Part shown: piece by piece, positions 31,719 to 41,687 of the stretch
How the letters are laid out: every line of letters starts with the position of its first letter
Position numbering within the stretch: the stretch's first letter is position 1
DNA from: UBA5314 sp964635975
GTDB taxonomy: Bacteria; Bacillota; Syntrophomonadia; Syntrophomonadales; Syntrophomonadaceae
Assembly (NCBI GenBank): GCA_964635975.1
Contig: CAZWPO010000020.1
Location: 1-51,740, forward strand
Direction: 5' to 3'
DNA: 51,740 nt
The notes under the pieces: model-generated
Told to the model about the DNA's origin: nothing
The model's database searches: none
Seen by the model: only the letters and a program-made list of their open reading frames with translations
Made by a program: the position numbers and the translations under genes

Positions 31719-34700
31719 TTGGACGAAAAGTTGTTTAACCAGATAAGCGAGAGCTTAAAACAGGGTGAAAACATGTTGATCACCGGACTGTCAGGCAGCG
31801 CAAAAGGCTTTATAACAGCACACTTTCTTAATGCGACGGATACACTGCTCTGTTTGGTAGCAGATGAAGAAAAAGCCTATGATTTTTTGCGTGACCTGGA
31901 GGGTTTGGTCCCCAGAGATCGAATTCGGCTTTTCCTAGGCCGAGAACTTGCCTATATGAAAGAAAATTACACTCAAATAGAAGCGGGCCGCATATTAACG
32001 CTCCATGAGCGACTGCATCATCCCCGGCGCCATTCACTCATTATAGCCACAGCCGGAGCATTTCTTTTCCCTATCATGTCTCCCGAGAGAATGAAAGAGC
32101 GTACTCTGGTACTGGAAAAGGGGCATGAGATCAGCCGTGAGCAGATCACCCGGCATCTGGTGGATAACGCCTACCAGTACGCAGACACCATTACCCGACC
32201 CGGTGAATTTGCGGTCAGGGGTGGGATACTGGACCTGTTTCCTCTCAATCTGTCATATCCTTTGCGCCTGGATTTCTTTGGCGACGAGATTGAGTCGATC
32301 CGCAGTTTTGATGTGGACACGCAGAGGTCGGCAGGTGAGCAGCAAAAAATCGAGATAGTTCCGGCAGATGAGATGGCCGGGACGGAACTGTCCGCTACAT
32401 TGCTTGATTACCTGCCTGCCAGAACCCTGGTATTCTTTGATGAAGCGCGTGACTTTTATAAAACCTGGGAGCGCGGCTTAAAAAGATATCGGGAGACAAT
32501 AAAAGAAGTTTTAAGAGAAGGAAAGCCTGTTGTCGAACTAATTCCATTAGACCGAGGAGATATTGAAGAAGCGCTCAAGCCTTTCCAAATGGTCTATCAT
32601 TCCTTTTTCCCGGGCAACATACCCCAGGTAAAAGTAGGCTTTATGGAACATATCACTCAGAAAGAAATGGAATTTTTTCAGAACAATCTGGAGATTTTAA
32701 TGACGCGGGTATCCGAATGGCTGCAGCGCGGTTATCAGGTAAGAATAGCCGTGAAGAGCAAAAGCGCACGGGAATTGTTAAGAGGCGAGATGTCAGATAG
32801 GGGCCTGACCCGGGTGGAAATAAGCGATAGCGGGATTGAAAGCGGATTTATAAGCCAGAGCATGAAATTTGCCCTGGTAGGAGAGAAAGACATCTCCAAA
32901 AAACGTGCTTTGCGTGCCGGAAGGCGATCTGGTAGACGCCAGGAGCGTCTGCTTATGGAAGATCTGAAAGCGGGCGATTTTGTTGTACATGAAAATCATG
33001 GGATAGGTATTTTCCGAGGTGTGACCCAGGTCATAAGCGACGGTGTCACCCGCGAATACATCGTTTTGCAGTATGCAGGAAGTGATATTCTTTATCTTCC
33101 GCTGGACAAACTGGACCTTCTGTACCGATTCAATAGCTCCGAGGATAAGGAGCCCAGGCTGAGCCGCCTGGGGGGCAGTGACTGGGAACGAACTAAACAG
33201 AGAGTTGCTGATTCGATCCAGGAAATGGCCCAGGAACTGCTGCTGCGCTATGCCAGAAGGCAGGCCCAGGAAGGATACGCGTTCTCGCCCGATATGCCCT
33301 GGCAGGCGCAATTTGAAGAAGCTTTTCCCCATCAGGAGACTCCTGATCAGATTCGGGCTATAAAAGATGTAAAAAGGGACATGGAGAGCCGGCGTCCCAT
33401 GGACCGGTTAATATGCGGAGACGTCGGTTATGGCAAAACTGAAGTGGCAATGAGGGCCGCTTTTAAAGCCGTAATGGACAACAAACAGGTAGCTATACTG
33501 GTGCCTACCACTGTCCTTGCAGAACAGCATTATCATTCTTTTCGGGAGAGATTTTCAGCGTATCCCACGATTATTGAAGCTTTGAGCCGGTTTAGATCGG
33601 CTTCAGAGCAGAAACGCATCACGGCCGAAATAAAAAAGGGACTGGTTGATATCGTTATAGGAACTCACCGTCTGCTTTCTAAAGATATAGAATTCAAGGA
33701 TCTAGGCTTATTGATTATAGATGAAGAACATCGCTTTGGCGTTGTCCAGAAAGAAAAAATAAGAGCATACAAGGAGATGGTTGACGTAATCAGCCTGTCG
33801 GCTACCCCCATACCAAGAAGCCTGCATATGTCTATGACCGGATTGAGGGATATGTCCGTTATTGAGACCCCACCACCGGAGAGATACCCGATAAGCACAT
33901 ATGTACTCGAGTATAATGATGAAATCGTGGCAGAAGCAATCAGAAATGAACTGGAGAGGGGCGGCCAGGTTTTTTTCGTACATAATCGCATCGAAGACAT
34001 CTACAAAATCCGGGAGGACCTGATAAGTCTTCTCCCTGAAGTAAGCATTGCGGTGGGTCATGGGAGAATGGATGAAGAAGAACTGGCCCGGACAGTTATT
34101 GAATTCATAAAGGGCAGCTACCAGCTGTTCTTATGTACTACGATTATTGAGTCCGGTCTGGATATGCCCAATGTCAATACCATTATTGTTAATGAAGCTG
34201 ATCGAATGGGCCTGGCCCAGCTATATCAACTGCGGGGAAGGGTGGGGAGGTCAAACCGGCTGGCCTATGCATATCTTACCTACCGCCCATGGAAGGTCAT
34301 TAATGAAAACGCCCAGAAGAGGCTCAATGCCATACGAGAATTCACTGATTTGGGCTCAGGAATAAAAATAGCATTGCGGGATCTGGAGATCAGGGGGGCC
34401 GGGAATATACTGGGTCCTGAACAGCACGGTTATATTCAAGCGGTAGGCTTCGATATGTATTGTCGGCTTCTTGAGCAGGAAACCGCTCGGTTAAAAGGGG
34501 TGCAGTCTGTGGAGATTATGCAGCCGCAGCTGGATATTGACACTGATTATTTTATACCGGACACTTATATTCCTGACGCCGGGACTAAAATGCGGATATA
34601 TCGAAGACTGCTCCTGGCTTCTGAAGGTGGAGAAGTAGATGATATAAGGAATGAACTGTTGGACCGCTTTGGCTCACTTCCGGCACCGGTGGAGAATTTT

Positions 34701-34922
34701 TTGCAGATTTCTCGCCTGCGCATCCTGGCGCGTGACAAAAAAATCAAATCATTAAGGCGCAAGGGGGCGTCGATTGAGATTCATCTATCGCAGAAACTGC
34801 CCATCGATTTTGATTTGGGAGTTCTGGGAAAAGGCATTAAAAAAGCCAATGATTATACGGTGATATTGAAACAAGAAAACAGTACTTTGACAGATTTGCA
34901 GCGGCTGCTGGAAATCATCTAA
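31719..34922 (+). CDS. mfd: transcription-repair coupling factor
   Basis: Removes RNA polymerase stalled at DNA lesions and recruits UvrA. The 1067-residue protein has a UvrB-like N-terminal part, the RNA-polymerase-interacting CarD-like domain near 420-490 ('GDFVVHENHGIGIFRG'), a RecG-like helicase core with Walker A G-D-V-G-Y-G-K-T (near 567) and D-E-E-H, and the C-terminal TRCF domain. TTG 31719 is preferred: GGGGAGG lies seven bases upstream and the protein then begins M-D-E-K-L-F, like Bacillus Mfd. The in-frame GTG at 31686 follows a stop at 31680 and has a poor site. It is about 100 residues shorter than B. subtilis Mfd. Convergent with the ger operon, 13 bases apart. Confidence 0.93.
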   Translation: MDEKLFNQISESLKQGENMLITGLSGSAKGFITAHFLNATDTLLCLVADEEKAYDFLRDLEGLVPRDRIRLFLGRELAYMKENYTQIEAGRILTLHERLHHPRRHSLIIATAGAFLFPIMSPERMKERTLVLEKGHEISREQITRHLVDNAYQYADTITRPGEFAVRGGILDLFPLNLSYPLRLDFFGDEIESIRSFDVDTQRSAGEQQKIEIVPADEMAGTELSATLLDYLPARTLVFFDEARDFYKTWERGLKRYRETIKEVLREGKPVVELIPLDRGDIEEALKPFQMVYHSFFPGNIPQVKVGFMEHITQKEMEFFQNNLEILMTRVSEWLQRGYQVRIAVKSKSARELLRGEMSDRGLTRVEISDSGIESGFISQSMKFALVGEKDISKKRALRAGRRSGRRQERLLMEDLKAGDFVVHENHGIGIFRGVTQVISDGVTREYIVLQYAGSDILYLPLDKLDLLYRFNSSEDKEPRLSRLGGSDWERTKQRVADSIQEMAQELLLRYARRQAQEGYAFSPDMPWQAQFEEAFPHQETPDQIRAIKDVKRDMESRRPMDRLICGDVGYGKTEVAMRAAFKAVMDNKQVAILVPTTVLAEQHYHSFRERFSAYPTIIEALSRFRSASEQKRITAEIKKGLVDIVIGTHRLLSKDIEFKDLGLLIIDEEHRFGVVQKEKIRAYKEMVDVISLSATPIPRSLHMSMTGLRDMSVIETPPPERYPISTYVLEYNDEIVAEAIRNELERGGQVFFVHNRIEDIYKIREDLISLLPEVSIAVGHGRMDEEELARTVIEFIKGSYQLFLCTTIIESGLDMPNVNTIIVNEADRMGLAQLYQLRGRVGRSNRLAYAYLTYRPWKVINENAQKRLNAIREFTDLGSGIKIALRDLEIRGAGNILGPEQHGYIQAVGFDMYCRLLEQETARLKGVQSVEIMQPQLDIDTDYFIPDTYIPDAGTKMRIYRRLLLASEGGEVDDIRNELLDRFGSLPAPVENFLQISRLRILARDKKIKSLRRKGASIEIHLSQKLPIDFDLGVLGKGIKKANDYTVILKQENSTLTDLQRLLEII

Positions 34923-34935
34923 GCAAGATGCCTCA

Positions 34936-36042
34936 TCAGGGTGGGGAGGATGCAAGTTTACTCCCAAGCAGTTTTTTGCGCAGCCAGGCGCATATTAAAA
35001 TAATGGTGGGATAAAGAAGATTAACCGGCAGAGAGTAAAGCGGCATATATTTAAATCCCAAAGATTGATATTCGATATCGGAAGGAAACATATAAGCCGT
35101 GAAGACTATAATCCCCAGTCCCAGCGGAAGAATCAAGCTTTTATAATCTCTCAGGGCAAAAACATCCTGCATAATGAAGAGCAGCCCCTGCATATAAATT
35201 ATGACAGCGGTGGCTCCGGTTAAAAACCACATCAGTATAAAGCCCAGCTCCAGCCTTTTAAACTCGCCAAAACCGGCAACCCGAAATACTTCAAAGATGG
35301 GGAATTGTGATAATTTGGTCAGGGTCGGGCCCAGGATGGAGATGGTCTCAAAGTCCAATAACACCAAACTCGTTGCACTGAGCAAATAGAAAATAAAAAA
35401 TAGCCTGTTCCCCTGCTTTTTTAGTCCGCTAACCAGGGGAAGGAATAGCGAAAATATTAGCACCTCATTGTAGGGCCAGTCAGCCGCATACAGAGCTCCG
35501 GCTAAAAAGGGCTTCCAGTCGGGCAATACCGGTTTCAACCTGGAAAGATCGACCAGTGGGATAGTAATTACAATAGCCACAACAATAAAAAACAGGCTCG
35601 GCCAGAAAAACAGCTCCCCCATACGTCCCAGCACTGTCAATCCCAGGTATATACAGTAAACGCAGGGCATCACTATTAATGGGTAGAAGAGCAGGCGGGG
35701 GATTAGTGGATAAATTATCCTTAACAGCATGGTGATATCAAACAGCAGACCCAGCAGTGAAAAAAAAACGCTGACCATAAAAAAAACATTCAGTAAGGTT
35801 CCCGGCCATTTTCCCAATACGCTTGTGCTTATGGAGCTTATTCTATGTCCAGGAAACAGGGAATGTAGCTTCAGTATTATGGCCAGGATGTAAATGCCGG
35901 ATAAGATTCCCATAATCTCGGCTAGCCAAGCGCTTCGGCCTGCAGCCTGGCTGCTTAAGAACACCAGCGAGCTTCCCGGAAGAAGTAAAAATATCAGGAA
36001 TGCCAGCTGCTGAGGGGAGAGAGGCAGTTCTCTATCTACCAT
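34936..36042 (-). CDS. GerAB-type spore germination permease (second B subunit)
   Basis: Germinant-receptor B subunit of the GerAB/APC-like transporter family, expected in the spore inner membrane. The 368 residues contain ten hydrophobic segments and the family feature 'LEF'-like helix endings; the N-terminus 'LPLSPQQLAFLIFLLLPGS' is typical. It is the last gene of the ger operon and lies 18 bases after a small membrane-protein gene. The operon has another B gene at 40560-41687, so this one may alter germinant specificity. Confidence 0.88.
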   Translation of the reverse strand: MVDRELPLSPQQLAFLIFLLLPGSSLVFLSSQAAGRSAWLAEIMGILSGIYILAIILKLHSLFPGHRISSISTSVLGKWPGTLLNVFFMVSVFFSLLGLLFDITMLLRIIYPLIPRLLFYPLIVMPCVYCIYLGLTVLGRMGELFFWPSLFFIVVAIVITIPLVDLSRLKPVLPDWKPFLAGALYAADWPYNEVLIFSLFLPLVSGLKKQGNRLFFIFYLLSATSLVLLDFETISILGPTLTKLSQFPIFEVFRVAGFGEFKRLELGFILMWFLTGATAVIIYMQGLLFIMQDVFALRDYKSLILPLGLGIIVFTAYMFPSDIEYQSLGFKYMPLYSLPVNLLYPTIILICAWLRKKLLGSKLASSPP

Positions 36043-36060
36043 GGTCCTTCTCCATTCTGT

Positions 36061-36306
36061 TTATTTGACATTTAAGTACTCTTCTAGTCGTTCAGATACC
36101 GGCTGTAAAAGATAAATAAGCCGGTTGGGATTGGGCAGCGCCCGAAGATCAAGAGCATAATCAACGCTGTACAGTATCGATGCAGCCAGGATCAATGAGG
36201 ATACTATCAGCTGCTTCCATTCGCGATTCTTCAGCAGATGCCTCCCTTCAAACAGCACATATAGAGTAATAAAAAGGGCTAGGGAATAGCAAATTAGATA
36301 GGACAT
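36061..36306 (-). CDS. small membrane protein in the ger operon (II)
   Basis: An 81-residue protein with two hydrophobic segments (about 3-20 and 32-50) and a polar C-terminal tail. It lies directly after a gerAC gene, as does the 69-residue protein at 37537-37746. Small two-helix proteins of this kind (GerD-subunit-like 'D' genes) occur in some Bacillus and Clostridium ger operons and modulate receptor function; whether this is one is inference. Sequence similarity between the two small proteins is slight apart from layout. Confidence 0.7.
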   Translation of the reverse strand: MSYLICYSLALFITLYVLFEGRHLLKNREWKQLIVSSLILAASILYSVDYALDLRALPNPNRLIYLLQPVSERLEEYLNVK

Positions 36307-36325
36307 AACAACCCCCGCTCAGTTT

Positions 36326-37534
36326 TTATTTTATTGGGAACGACTCCCTGCTCAGACCACTGCCCCTTATTTTAACTACGACTTGAATATCCGGCTGGAT
36401 ACCAGGAAAAATAATGTTCCAATCGGGTTCTATCCGCTCCCATTCATCCGGCTGGTGTTGATAAATCATTCGTCCCCAGCCCAGGATGTCGCTGTTGAGT
36501 TCCTGGGCTTTTCTGATACAGGAAGCAGCCTGGCGCTCAATTTCCGCGGCAGCCTGGGACTCGAGCTGCTCCATATACTCGATGTTCAGGATCGGGGAGG
36601 GTCCGGTTTGTTCATAAAAAAATAAATAAGCGGTTAAATCAACCTGAACGCGCGGCTGGTCGTCAACAATTCTGGCCCTGGAGTTGCTGCTAAATTCACG
36701 GACCTCAAAACCGATAGTTTCGTCCGGATTGAAGGGGGAGGTTATGGTAAAATAGCCGCCCTGTTTTTGTTTTGCCCGCAGCCAGTGATAGCCCCGGCTT
36801 TCTGTTTCATCCAGCGCGCCCACCCTGCGGTTGCCTTTAAATACAGCCATTCCGTCCAAGGCTATCCTGGTTTTATTATTTGTTTGTTCAGCTTTCTTAT
36901 CCCCATCTTTTGAGGACGCCTCTGCCGGAGTCTCAGCTTCGATAAGTTTTATCTGAGGAACAGCCGGCTCAACTCCGGGGGTCGATAGACGATAAGTAAA
37001 TTCTTCCATAGTGGTTGGCGTGTAAATACCCAGCTGGCTTTCGCTAATTTTTAACAGTTCCTGTAGGCCAGAACCCAATTCATGGCCCTGCGGCAGACGG
37101 CTGGATAGTATTGCTTCCGGGCTGGCTGAAGATGCAATCAGCAGATTGATGTCGGGCCGGAGATTGCGGTTGCGGGTCATAAAATCGATCGTCAGGGTGA
37201 GATCGTGATTAACCAGCTTTTCGCCCAGGATCATAGTTTTTACGTGGCTCCATTCCGGTACCTGGGATAGCGATAACATGCTGCGGCGGGCGGCCAGGGC
37301 CACTGCGTACGATCGAGCGGTGATCAGAGCAGGCTGAGCCGTGCTCGAGTCTGCTTCTCCAGGGGACAAAGGCCTTACCAATTGAGTTGTAAAGGCTATT
37401 TGCAGGTTATCTTCCAGTTCAACGCCAACCGCGGCAGGAACCGAGCTTTGTTCAATTTCCCGGTAATCCCAGCACCCCGGACAGAGAAGCAGGGAAGCAG
37501 AAATAAGAAGCGAAGAAACAATATTTCTTTGCAT
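36326..37534 (-). CDS. GerAC-type germination lipoprotein (second C subunit)
   Basis: Ger(x)C family lipoprotein, 402 residues. Signal peptide 1-20 ends at lipidated C21, followed by the hallmark W-D-Y-R-E-I-E. The core shows 'SHVKTMILGEKL', 'ITFMTRN'-type and 'LGWGRMIYQHQPDEW' segments typical of GerAC. A lysine/alanine/threonine-rich linker at about 198-222 (ASSKDGDKKAEQTNNK) is an insertion relative to the other C protein here. Start codon is 2 bases after the stop of the upstream small membrane protein, implying coupling. Confidence 0.9.
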   Translation of the reverse strand: MQRNIVSSLLISASLLLCPGCWDYREIEQSSVPAAVGVELEDNLQIAFTTQLVRPLSPGEADSSTAQPALITARSYAVALAARRSMLSLSQVPEWSHVKTMILGEKLVNHDLTLTIDFMTRNRNLRPDINLLIASSASPEAILSSRLPQGHELGSGLQELLKISESQLGIYTPTTMEEFTYRLSTPGVEPAVPQIKLIEAETPAEASSKDGDKKAEQTNNKTRIALDGMAVFKGNRRVGALDETESRGYHWLRAKQKQGGYFTITSPFNPDETIGFEVREFSSNSRARIVDDQPRVQVDLTAYLFFYEQTGPSPILNIEYMEQLESQAAAEIERQAASCIRKAQELNSDILGWGRMIYQHQPDEWERIEPDWNIIFPGIQPDIQVVVKIRGSGLSRESFPIK

Positions 37535-37536
37535 GC

Positions 37537-37746
37537 TTATGCGCCCCCTATTCTTCCCAGGGCAGAAGCCAGTGCTTCGAAAGGTCCTGCCAGCGGCCAG
37601 CCATAATAAAAGGCCAGGCTCATATACAAGCCGATAACGAAATATACAGAAAAGGTCCCAAGTTCACGGTAAAGCCGTTTTTTTATAAGGGATGGCAGCT
37701 CTATGGCTAATATCAATATATATATAGCGACAAGGATCCAAATCAT
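37537..37746 (-). CDS. small membrane protein in the ger operon (I)
   Basis: A 69-residue protein with two hydrophobic helices (about 2-20 and 32-52) and a glycine/alanine tail. It is sandwiched between the two gerAC genes with only 2 bases to the downstream one. Same order (C then small membrane protein) as the 36061-36306 gene. Possibly a GerD-type auxiliary subunit of the receptor; function not demonstrated. Confidence 0.7.
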   Translation of the reverse strand: MIWILVAIYILILAIELPSLIKKRLYRELGTFSVYFVIGLYMSLAFYYGWPLAGPFEALASALGRIGGA

Positions 37747-37786
37747 ATCAAGTCTCCCTTATGATGCGTTTGAGCATGGAGCATAT

Positions 37787-38932
37787 TCAATCCCGAAAAA
37801 CAAAGGATTTATTGGTTAAGTAGCTTCTTCTTATCTCAAATTCAACCTCGATATCACTGCTTATGAGAGGGAAGACCTGGTCCCAGTTGCTGCCCATTTC
37901 TGCCCATAATTCAGGATGCTCAGCCTGAATTAACTGCCCCCATCCCAAAAAGTCGCAGTTAAGACCCTGAGCCTGGTCAATGCAGGATCTTATCTCACTC
38001 TCGATCTCCTGCGCGGCCACGGTATTTAGTATCTTGAACATCTCCAGGGAAAATAGGTCGCCGGTGCCGGTTTGCTCGTAAAAGTTGCCTTCGGCTTTTA
38101 TTTCTATATGCATATTGATGCGATCATCCCGGACCTGGGGACTTATCTCCAGCTGCGACCTGGACATCTCCAGGGATACCCAGCCCTGGGCATCGGTCGG
38201 GGAAGGAATAAGAAACAAGCCGCCCTCAATCATTTGCGGCCGCAAATATCGATATCCACGGCTCTGGTTCTCATCAAGCGTGCCGATCATTTTTCGTCCC
38301 TTGATGACAGCCATACCATCCAGTTTAACAACTTCCCTTGCGCCGCTCTTATCTATGGTCACCATGGGAATAACCGGTTCTCGGCCCGGAGATGCGAGCC
38401 TGTCCAATAATTCAAGGATGGTTATCTGAGTATAAATTCCGAGCTGGGTTTCCTGAGTCTGGAGCAGATCCCTTATGGCCGTAGCGGTGTATGATTCAAT
38501 AAGCGGTTTAACATTTAAAAGTTGTTCCGCTGTACAGTTATGAGCAACAACCACCGGAATATTTTTTCTAACAAAGCGGTTGCGGGCAATAAAGTCGGCA
38601 AACATGGAAAAATCATTTTTGGCGAAATCCTCACCAAAAACGTAAAGTGCGGCATGGCTCCACAGAGGAGTCTGGGAGGTAGAAAGAGTCATCTTACGTG
38701 CGGAGTCAACAAGGGTTACGCCTTCTGAGCTTATCACAGTGAAGCGGGGAGTGTCTCCACCTGATTTTTCGGACGGCAGCGGGTTGGCAAACTGCACCGA
38801 TGTTATGATGTGCTTATCCTGGTAATCGAGGCCCAGCCCCAATGGGATGGAAGCCTTGCTGACCTCAATAGTCCCGCAGGCTGGCTGCAACAACAGTAAA
38901 AACACGAAAAGCACCCAAGCAGCCCATCTCAT
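37787..38932 (-). CDS. GerAC-type germination lipoprotein (first C subunit)
   Basis: Ger(x)C lipoprotein, 381 residues. Signal peptide 1-18 with C19 as probable lipidation site (L-Q-P-A-C, an unusual lipobox). Core segments 'MADFIARNRFVRKNIPVVVA'-like and 'LNCDFLGWGQLIQAEHPELW' match the family. Its start overlaps the gerAA stop by 4 bases, typical of A-C coupling. The two C proteins here are clearly related but diverged, consistent with an old duplication. Confidence 0.9.
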   Translation of the reverse strand: MRWAAWVLFVFLLLLQPACGTIEVSKASIPLGLGLDYQDKHIITSVQFANPLPSEKSGGDTPRFTVISSEGVTLVDSARKMTLSTSQTPLWSHAALYVFGEDFAKNDFSMFADFIARNRFVRKNIPVVVAHNCTAEQLLNVKPLIESYTATAIRDLLQTQETQLGIYTQITILELLDRLASPGREPVIPMVTIDKSGAREVVKLDGMAVIKGRKMIGTLDENQSRGYRYLRPQMIEGGLFLIPSPTDAQGWVSLEMSRSQLEISPQVRDDRINMHIEIKAEGNFYEQTGTGDLFSLEMFKILNTVAAQEIESEIRSCIDQAQGLNCDFLGWGQLIQAEHPELWAEMGSNWDQVFPLISSDIEVEFEIRRSYLTNKSFVFRD

Positions 38933-40509
38933 GGAGTCTCTCCCTCGTTTTCTGCTGCTAAAGACTGGCGGGTTTGATTGGCCATTCCATCCAGGTAGGG
39001 GCGCTCCCGGTTAGAAAACCAGGGGCGCCGGACCAGGATGTCGGCCATCTGCTGTCTGTTGAAGGGAGCTATGGGAGAGAGATAGGGCAGACCGAAAGAT
39101 GTGAGAGACACCATACGCAGTGACATCAGAATAAGGGCGATGGCGATTCCCAGCAAGCCCAGGGCTCCGGCCGCGAAAAGGAATCCGAAGCGGGCAATAC
39201 GGACAATAGTGCCGGCGTTGTAAGAAGGTGTTACAAAAGAAGCGATGCCTGTAAAAGCGATGACCACCACCATGGGAGTGGAAACCAGGCCAGCTCGCAC
39301 CGCAGCATCACCGATAATTAGTGCCCCCACTATACTTACGGCCGGCCCCACCGCCCTGGGGAGTCTCAGGCCGGCTTCGCGCAACATTTCAAACGTCAGT
39401 TCCAGCAGGAGGGCTTCTACAAATGCGGGGAAAGGGACGCCCTGCCGGGTGGCGGCGATGGTCAACAATAATGGTGTGGGGATCATTTCGTGATGGTATG
39501 TTATTATGGCTACATATAATGAAGGAAGAAGCAAGGCCAGGGAGAATGAAGCAAATCGGAGCACACGGAAAAGGGACGCGGGAATGAAATGGATATAGTA
39601 GTCCTCCGGAGAAATAATGTACTGGGGGAATGAAATCGGCACCACCAGGACCATGGGCGAGCCGTCGACCATGATGGCAATGCGGCCTTCCAGCAGAGAG
39701 CCGCATACCCGATCGGGTTTTTCTGTATGTTCAGTCTGGTTAAAAATTGTCCACCTGGTATCAGCTATCACCTCAGCCAAGTAGCCGGTATCCAGAACTG
39801 CGTCGATATCAATTTTTTCCAGGCGGTTTTTTACTTCTTTGATCAGCTCCGGGGGGGCGATATTCTCAATATAGCAGACTGCTACGTCGGTCTTGCTTAT
39901 GCGCCCTAAAACCATGCTTTCGATTTTAAAACTGGTGGATTTCAGGCGCCTTCTTAACAGCGCTGTATTGAAGCGTATAGTCTCAGTAAATCCTTCTTTG
40001 GGTCCGAATACTATGACTTCGTTTTCCGGTGGAGACACTTTGCGCCCCTCCCAGGACCGGGTGCCCGCTACAAGTCCCTGGGCAAATCCGTCGAGAAGGA
40101 TGACACAGTCACCTGAAGCGATATGGTGGCAGACCTCCTCCAGGCTTTCCAGGCTTTTTAGCTCGGCAAGGGTCAATATGCGCTCTTTAATGCGCTGCAA
40201 AAAGTCAGGTGTTTGTGATGTGTCCCCCGGGACTCCGGGCATCATATTGAGTTCCAGCAGAAGAGGTTTGAGCAGATGCTCCTCTATCTCCTTTCTATCA
40301 GCCAGACCGTCAAAATAGATAAGCAGTCCCTGAACCGCCGGTTTGCCGAAGGTAAATTCTTTAAAAACGGCATCCGAACAACGGGCAAGAAGGGCCTTCA
40401 GGGCATCCATGTTTTCCTTGAGCTGTCCAGATAATTTTTGGTTTATCGGTTCGCCAGCGGCTTCTTCCGGTTTTTCTTTTGATTTTTTACTTGAACCCAG
40501 ATAGCGCAT
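38929..40509 (-). CDS. GerAA-type spore germination protein
   Basis: Germinant-receptor A subunit, predicted to form the ligand-gated channel of the receptor. The 526-residue protein has a large N-terminal cytosolic domain (about 1-280), then 'DGSPMVLVVPISFPQYIISPEDYY', followed by about five membrane helices with the family 'LPRAVGPAVSIVGALIIGDA' and a C-terminal cytosolic tail. ATG 40509 is chosen because GGGAGG lies six bases upstream; the frame extends to 40551 without a better site. It is the only A gene in an operon with two B and two C genes. Confidence 0.92.
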   Translation of the reverse strand: MRYLGSSKKSKEKPEEAAGEPINQKLSGQLKENMDALKALLARCSDAVFKEFTFGKPAVQGLLIYFDGLADRKEIEEHLLKPLLLELNMMPGVPGDTSQTPDFLQRIKERILTLAELKSLESLEEVCHHIASGDCVILLDGFAQGLVAGTRSWEGRKVSPPENEVIVFGPKEGFTETIRFNTALLRRRLKSTSFKIESMVLGRISKTDVAVCYIENIAPPELIKEVKNRLEKIDIDAVLDTGYLAEVIADTRWTIFNQTEHTEKPDRVCGSLLEGRIAIMVDGSPMVLVVPISFPQYIISPEDYYIHFIPASLFRVLRFASFSLALLLPSLYVAIITYHHEMIPTPLLLTIAATRQGVPFPAFVEALLLELTFEMLREAGLRLPRAVGPAVSIVGALIIGDAAVRAGLVSTPMVVVIAFTGIASFVTPSYNAGTIVRIARFGFLFAAGALGLLGIAIALILMSLRMVSLTSFGLPYLSPIAPFNRQQMADILVRRPWFSNRERPYLDGMANQTRQSLAAENEGETP

Positions 40510-40559
40510 TTTGTCCTCCCTGCAGCTAGATAACAAAGTTGACAGGATCACGGATAGTT

Positions 40560-41687
40560 TTAGCCCAAAGCAGACGGCTTATTCGAAGGCCGATTATCAT
40601 CTCCCGGCAGATCTTGAACAGGCCTGAACAGGGTAAGGAGAAATACAAGCAAAGGAATAACTATAAAGAAAAAAGCGTATAGCACAGGTGCTATGGTGAT
40701 GCTCCATATAACTACTTCCAGGTTATTGCCGGAGATGAGCACGGCCAGAATCCCGATTATTAATGCACTTGGAGCAGCAATAAAACGATAATCACTCAGA
40801 TACAAAAGTTCTTTGCTTATAAAACAGGCCATATACCAGGGGATGATCACAGCCCCGGCGATGCCCGCGATCAAGATGCCGACGAATAGGATGTCAATAT
40901 TCTGGACAAAAGCTCCTATGCGGGCCAACCTGATCATGCTGAAGGTAGGGAAAGTAAAATTCATTGACGGGATGACCCCCCGGGTAACCACAACCCCCAG
41001 GCTGGTGAGGGCGATAAGGGGAATTAGCAGGTAAAGGGTCTGCCTCATTATGGGGCCAGCCAACCTTTTTTCGGGCAAATAATAAGCCAGGCTCAAGACC
41101 GGCATCATTTTGCCCAAAACCGAAGTGGTGCTGGCAGTACCGGCAACCCAGGCCATTAGATTGCTGTGGCCAAGAGGGAGCAGGCGATCACCGTTAAAAC
41201 CGCTAAATATAGATACGACTATGATTATAAAGCCCAGAGGCAGGCCAGCAAACACGATTAATTCGCAGAGCCTGGCGATACCAGGCAAACCGGACTTGAT
41301 AGCTGCAAAGCCTACCACCAGCAGCACGGCAATAAAAACGCTGATGGGTGTGGCTGGTAAAACATTCATTTTCATGAATTCGATGAAAAGGCGCAGAGTA
41401 TAAGCGGATACCAGGATAAATACCGGTATATAGATAAAACCGATGGCTCTGCCCACTGTTTTTCCCAGGTGGTCGAGAAGGAGAAGGGGGAAGGGATGCC
41501 GGCTTTTGCTGATAATGCTGCTGAACATGAATGTGATGAGCAGTCCAGGGATAATTGAAGCAATTATTCCCAGCCAGGAGTCATTTTTCATGGAATGAAT
41601 CAGTATATGAGGCTGCTCCAGGTAAGAAACCGGGCCGATCATAATCAAGAGTATGCAGTAAAGCTGAAAATTGGTGATTTTATTCAT
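40560..41687 (-). CDS. GerAB-type spore germination permease (first B subunit)
   Basis: Germinant-receptor B subunit, 375 residues with about ten membrane helices, expected to bind the small-molecule germinant. 'KITNFQLYCILLIMIGPVSY' is a typical B-subunit first helix. Start ATG 41687 follows AGGATGG; ATG 41696 overlaps that site. It is the first gene of the minus-strand operon. No clear sigma-G promoter is seen upstream, although a near match to the -10 (CATATTT) exists without a partner. Confidence 0.9.
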   Translation of the reverse strand: MNKITNFQLYCILLIMIGPVSYLEQPHILIHSMKNDSWLGIIASIIPGLLITFMFSSIISKSRHPFPLLLLDHLGKTVGRAIGFIYIPVFILVSAYTLRLFIEFMKMNVLPATPISVFIAVLLVVGFAAIKSGLPGIARLCELIVFAGLPLGFIIIVVSIFSGFNGDRLLPLGHSNLMAWVAGTASTTSVLGKMMPVLSLAYYLPEKRLAGPIMRQTLYLLIPLIALTSLGVVVTRGVIPSMNFTFPTFSMIRLARIGAFVQNIDILFVGILIAGIAGAVIIPWYMACFISKELLYLSDYRFIAAPSALIIGILAVLISGNNLEVVIWSITIAPVLYAFFFIVIPLLVFLLTLFRPVQDLPGDDNRPSNKPSALG

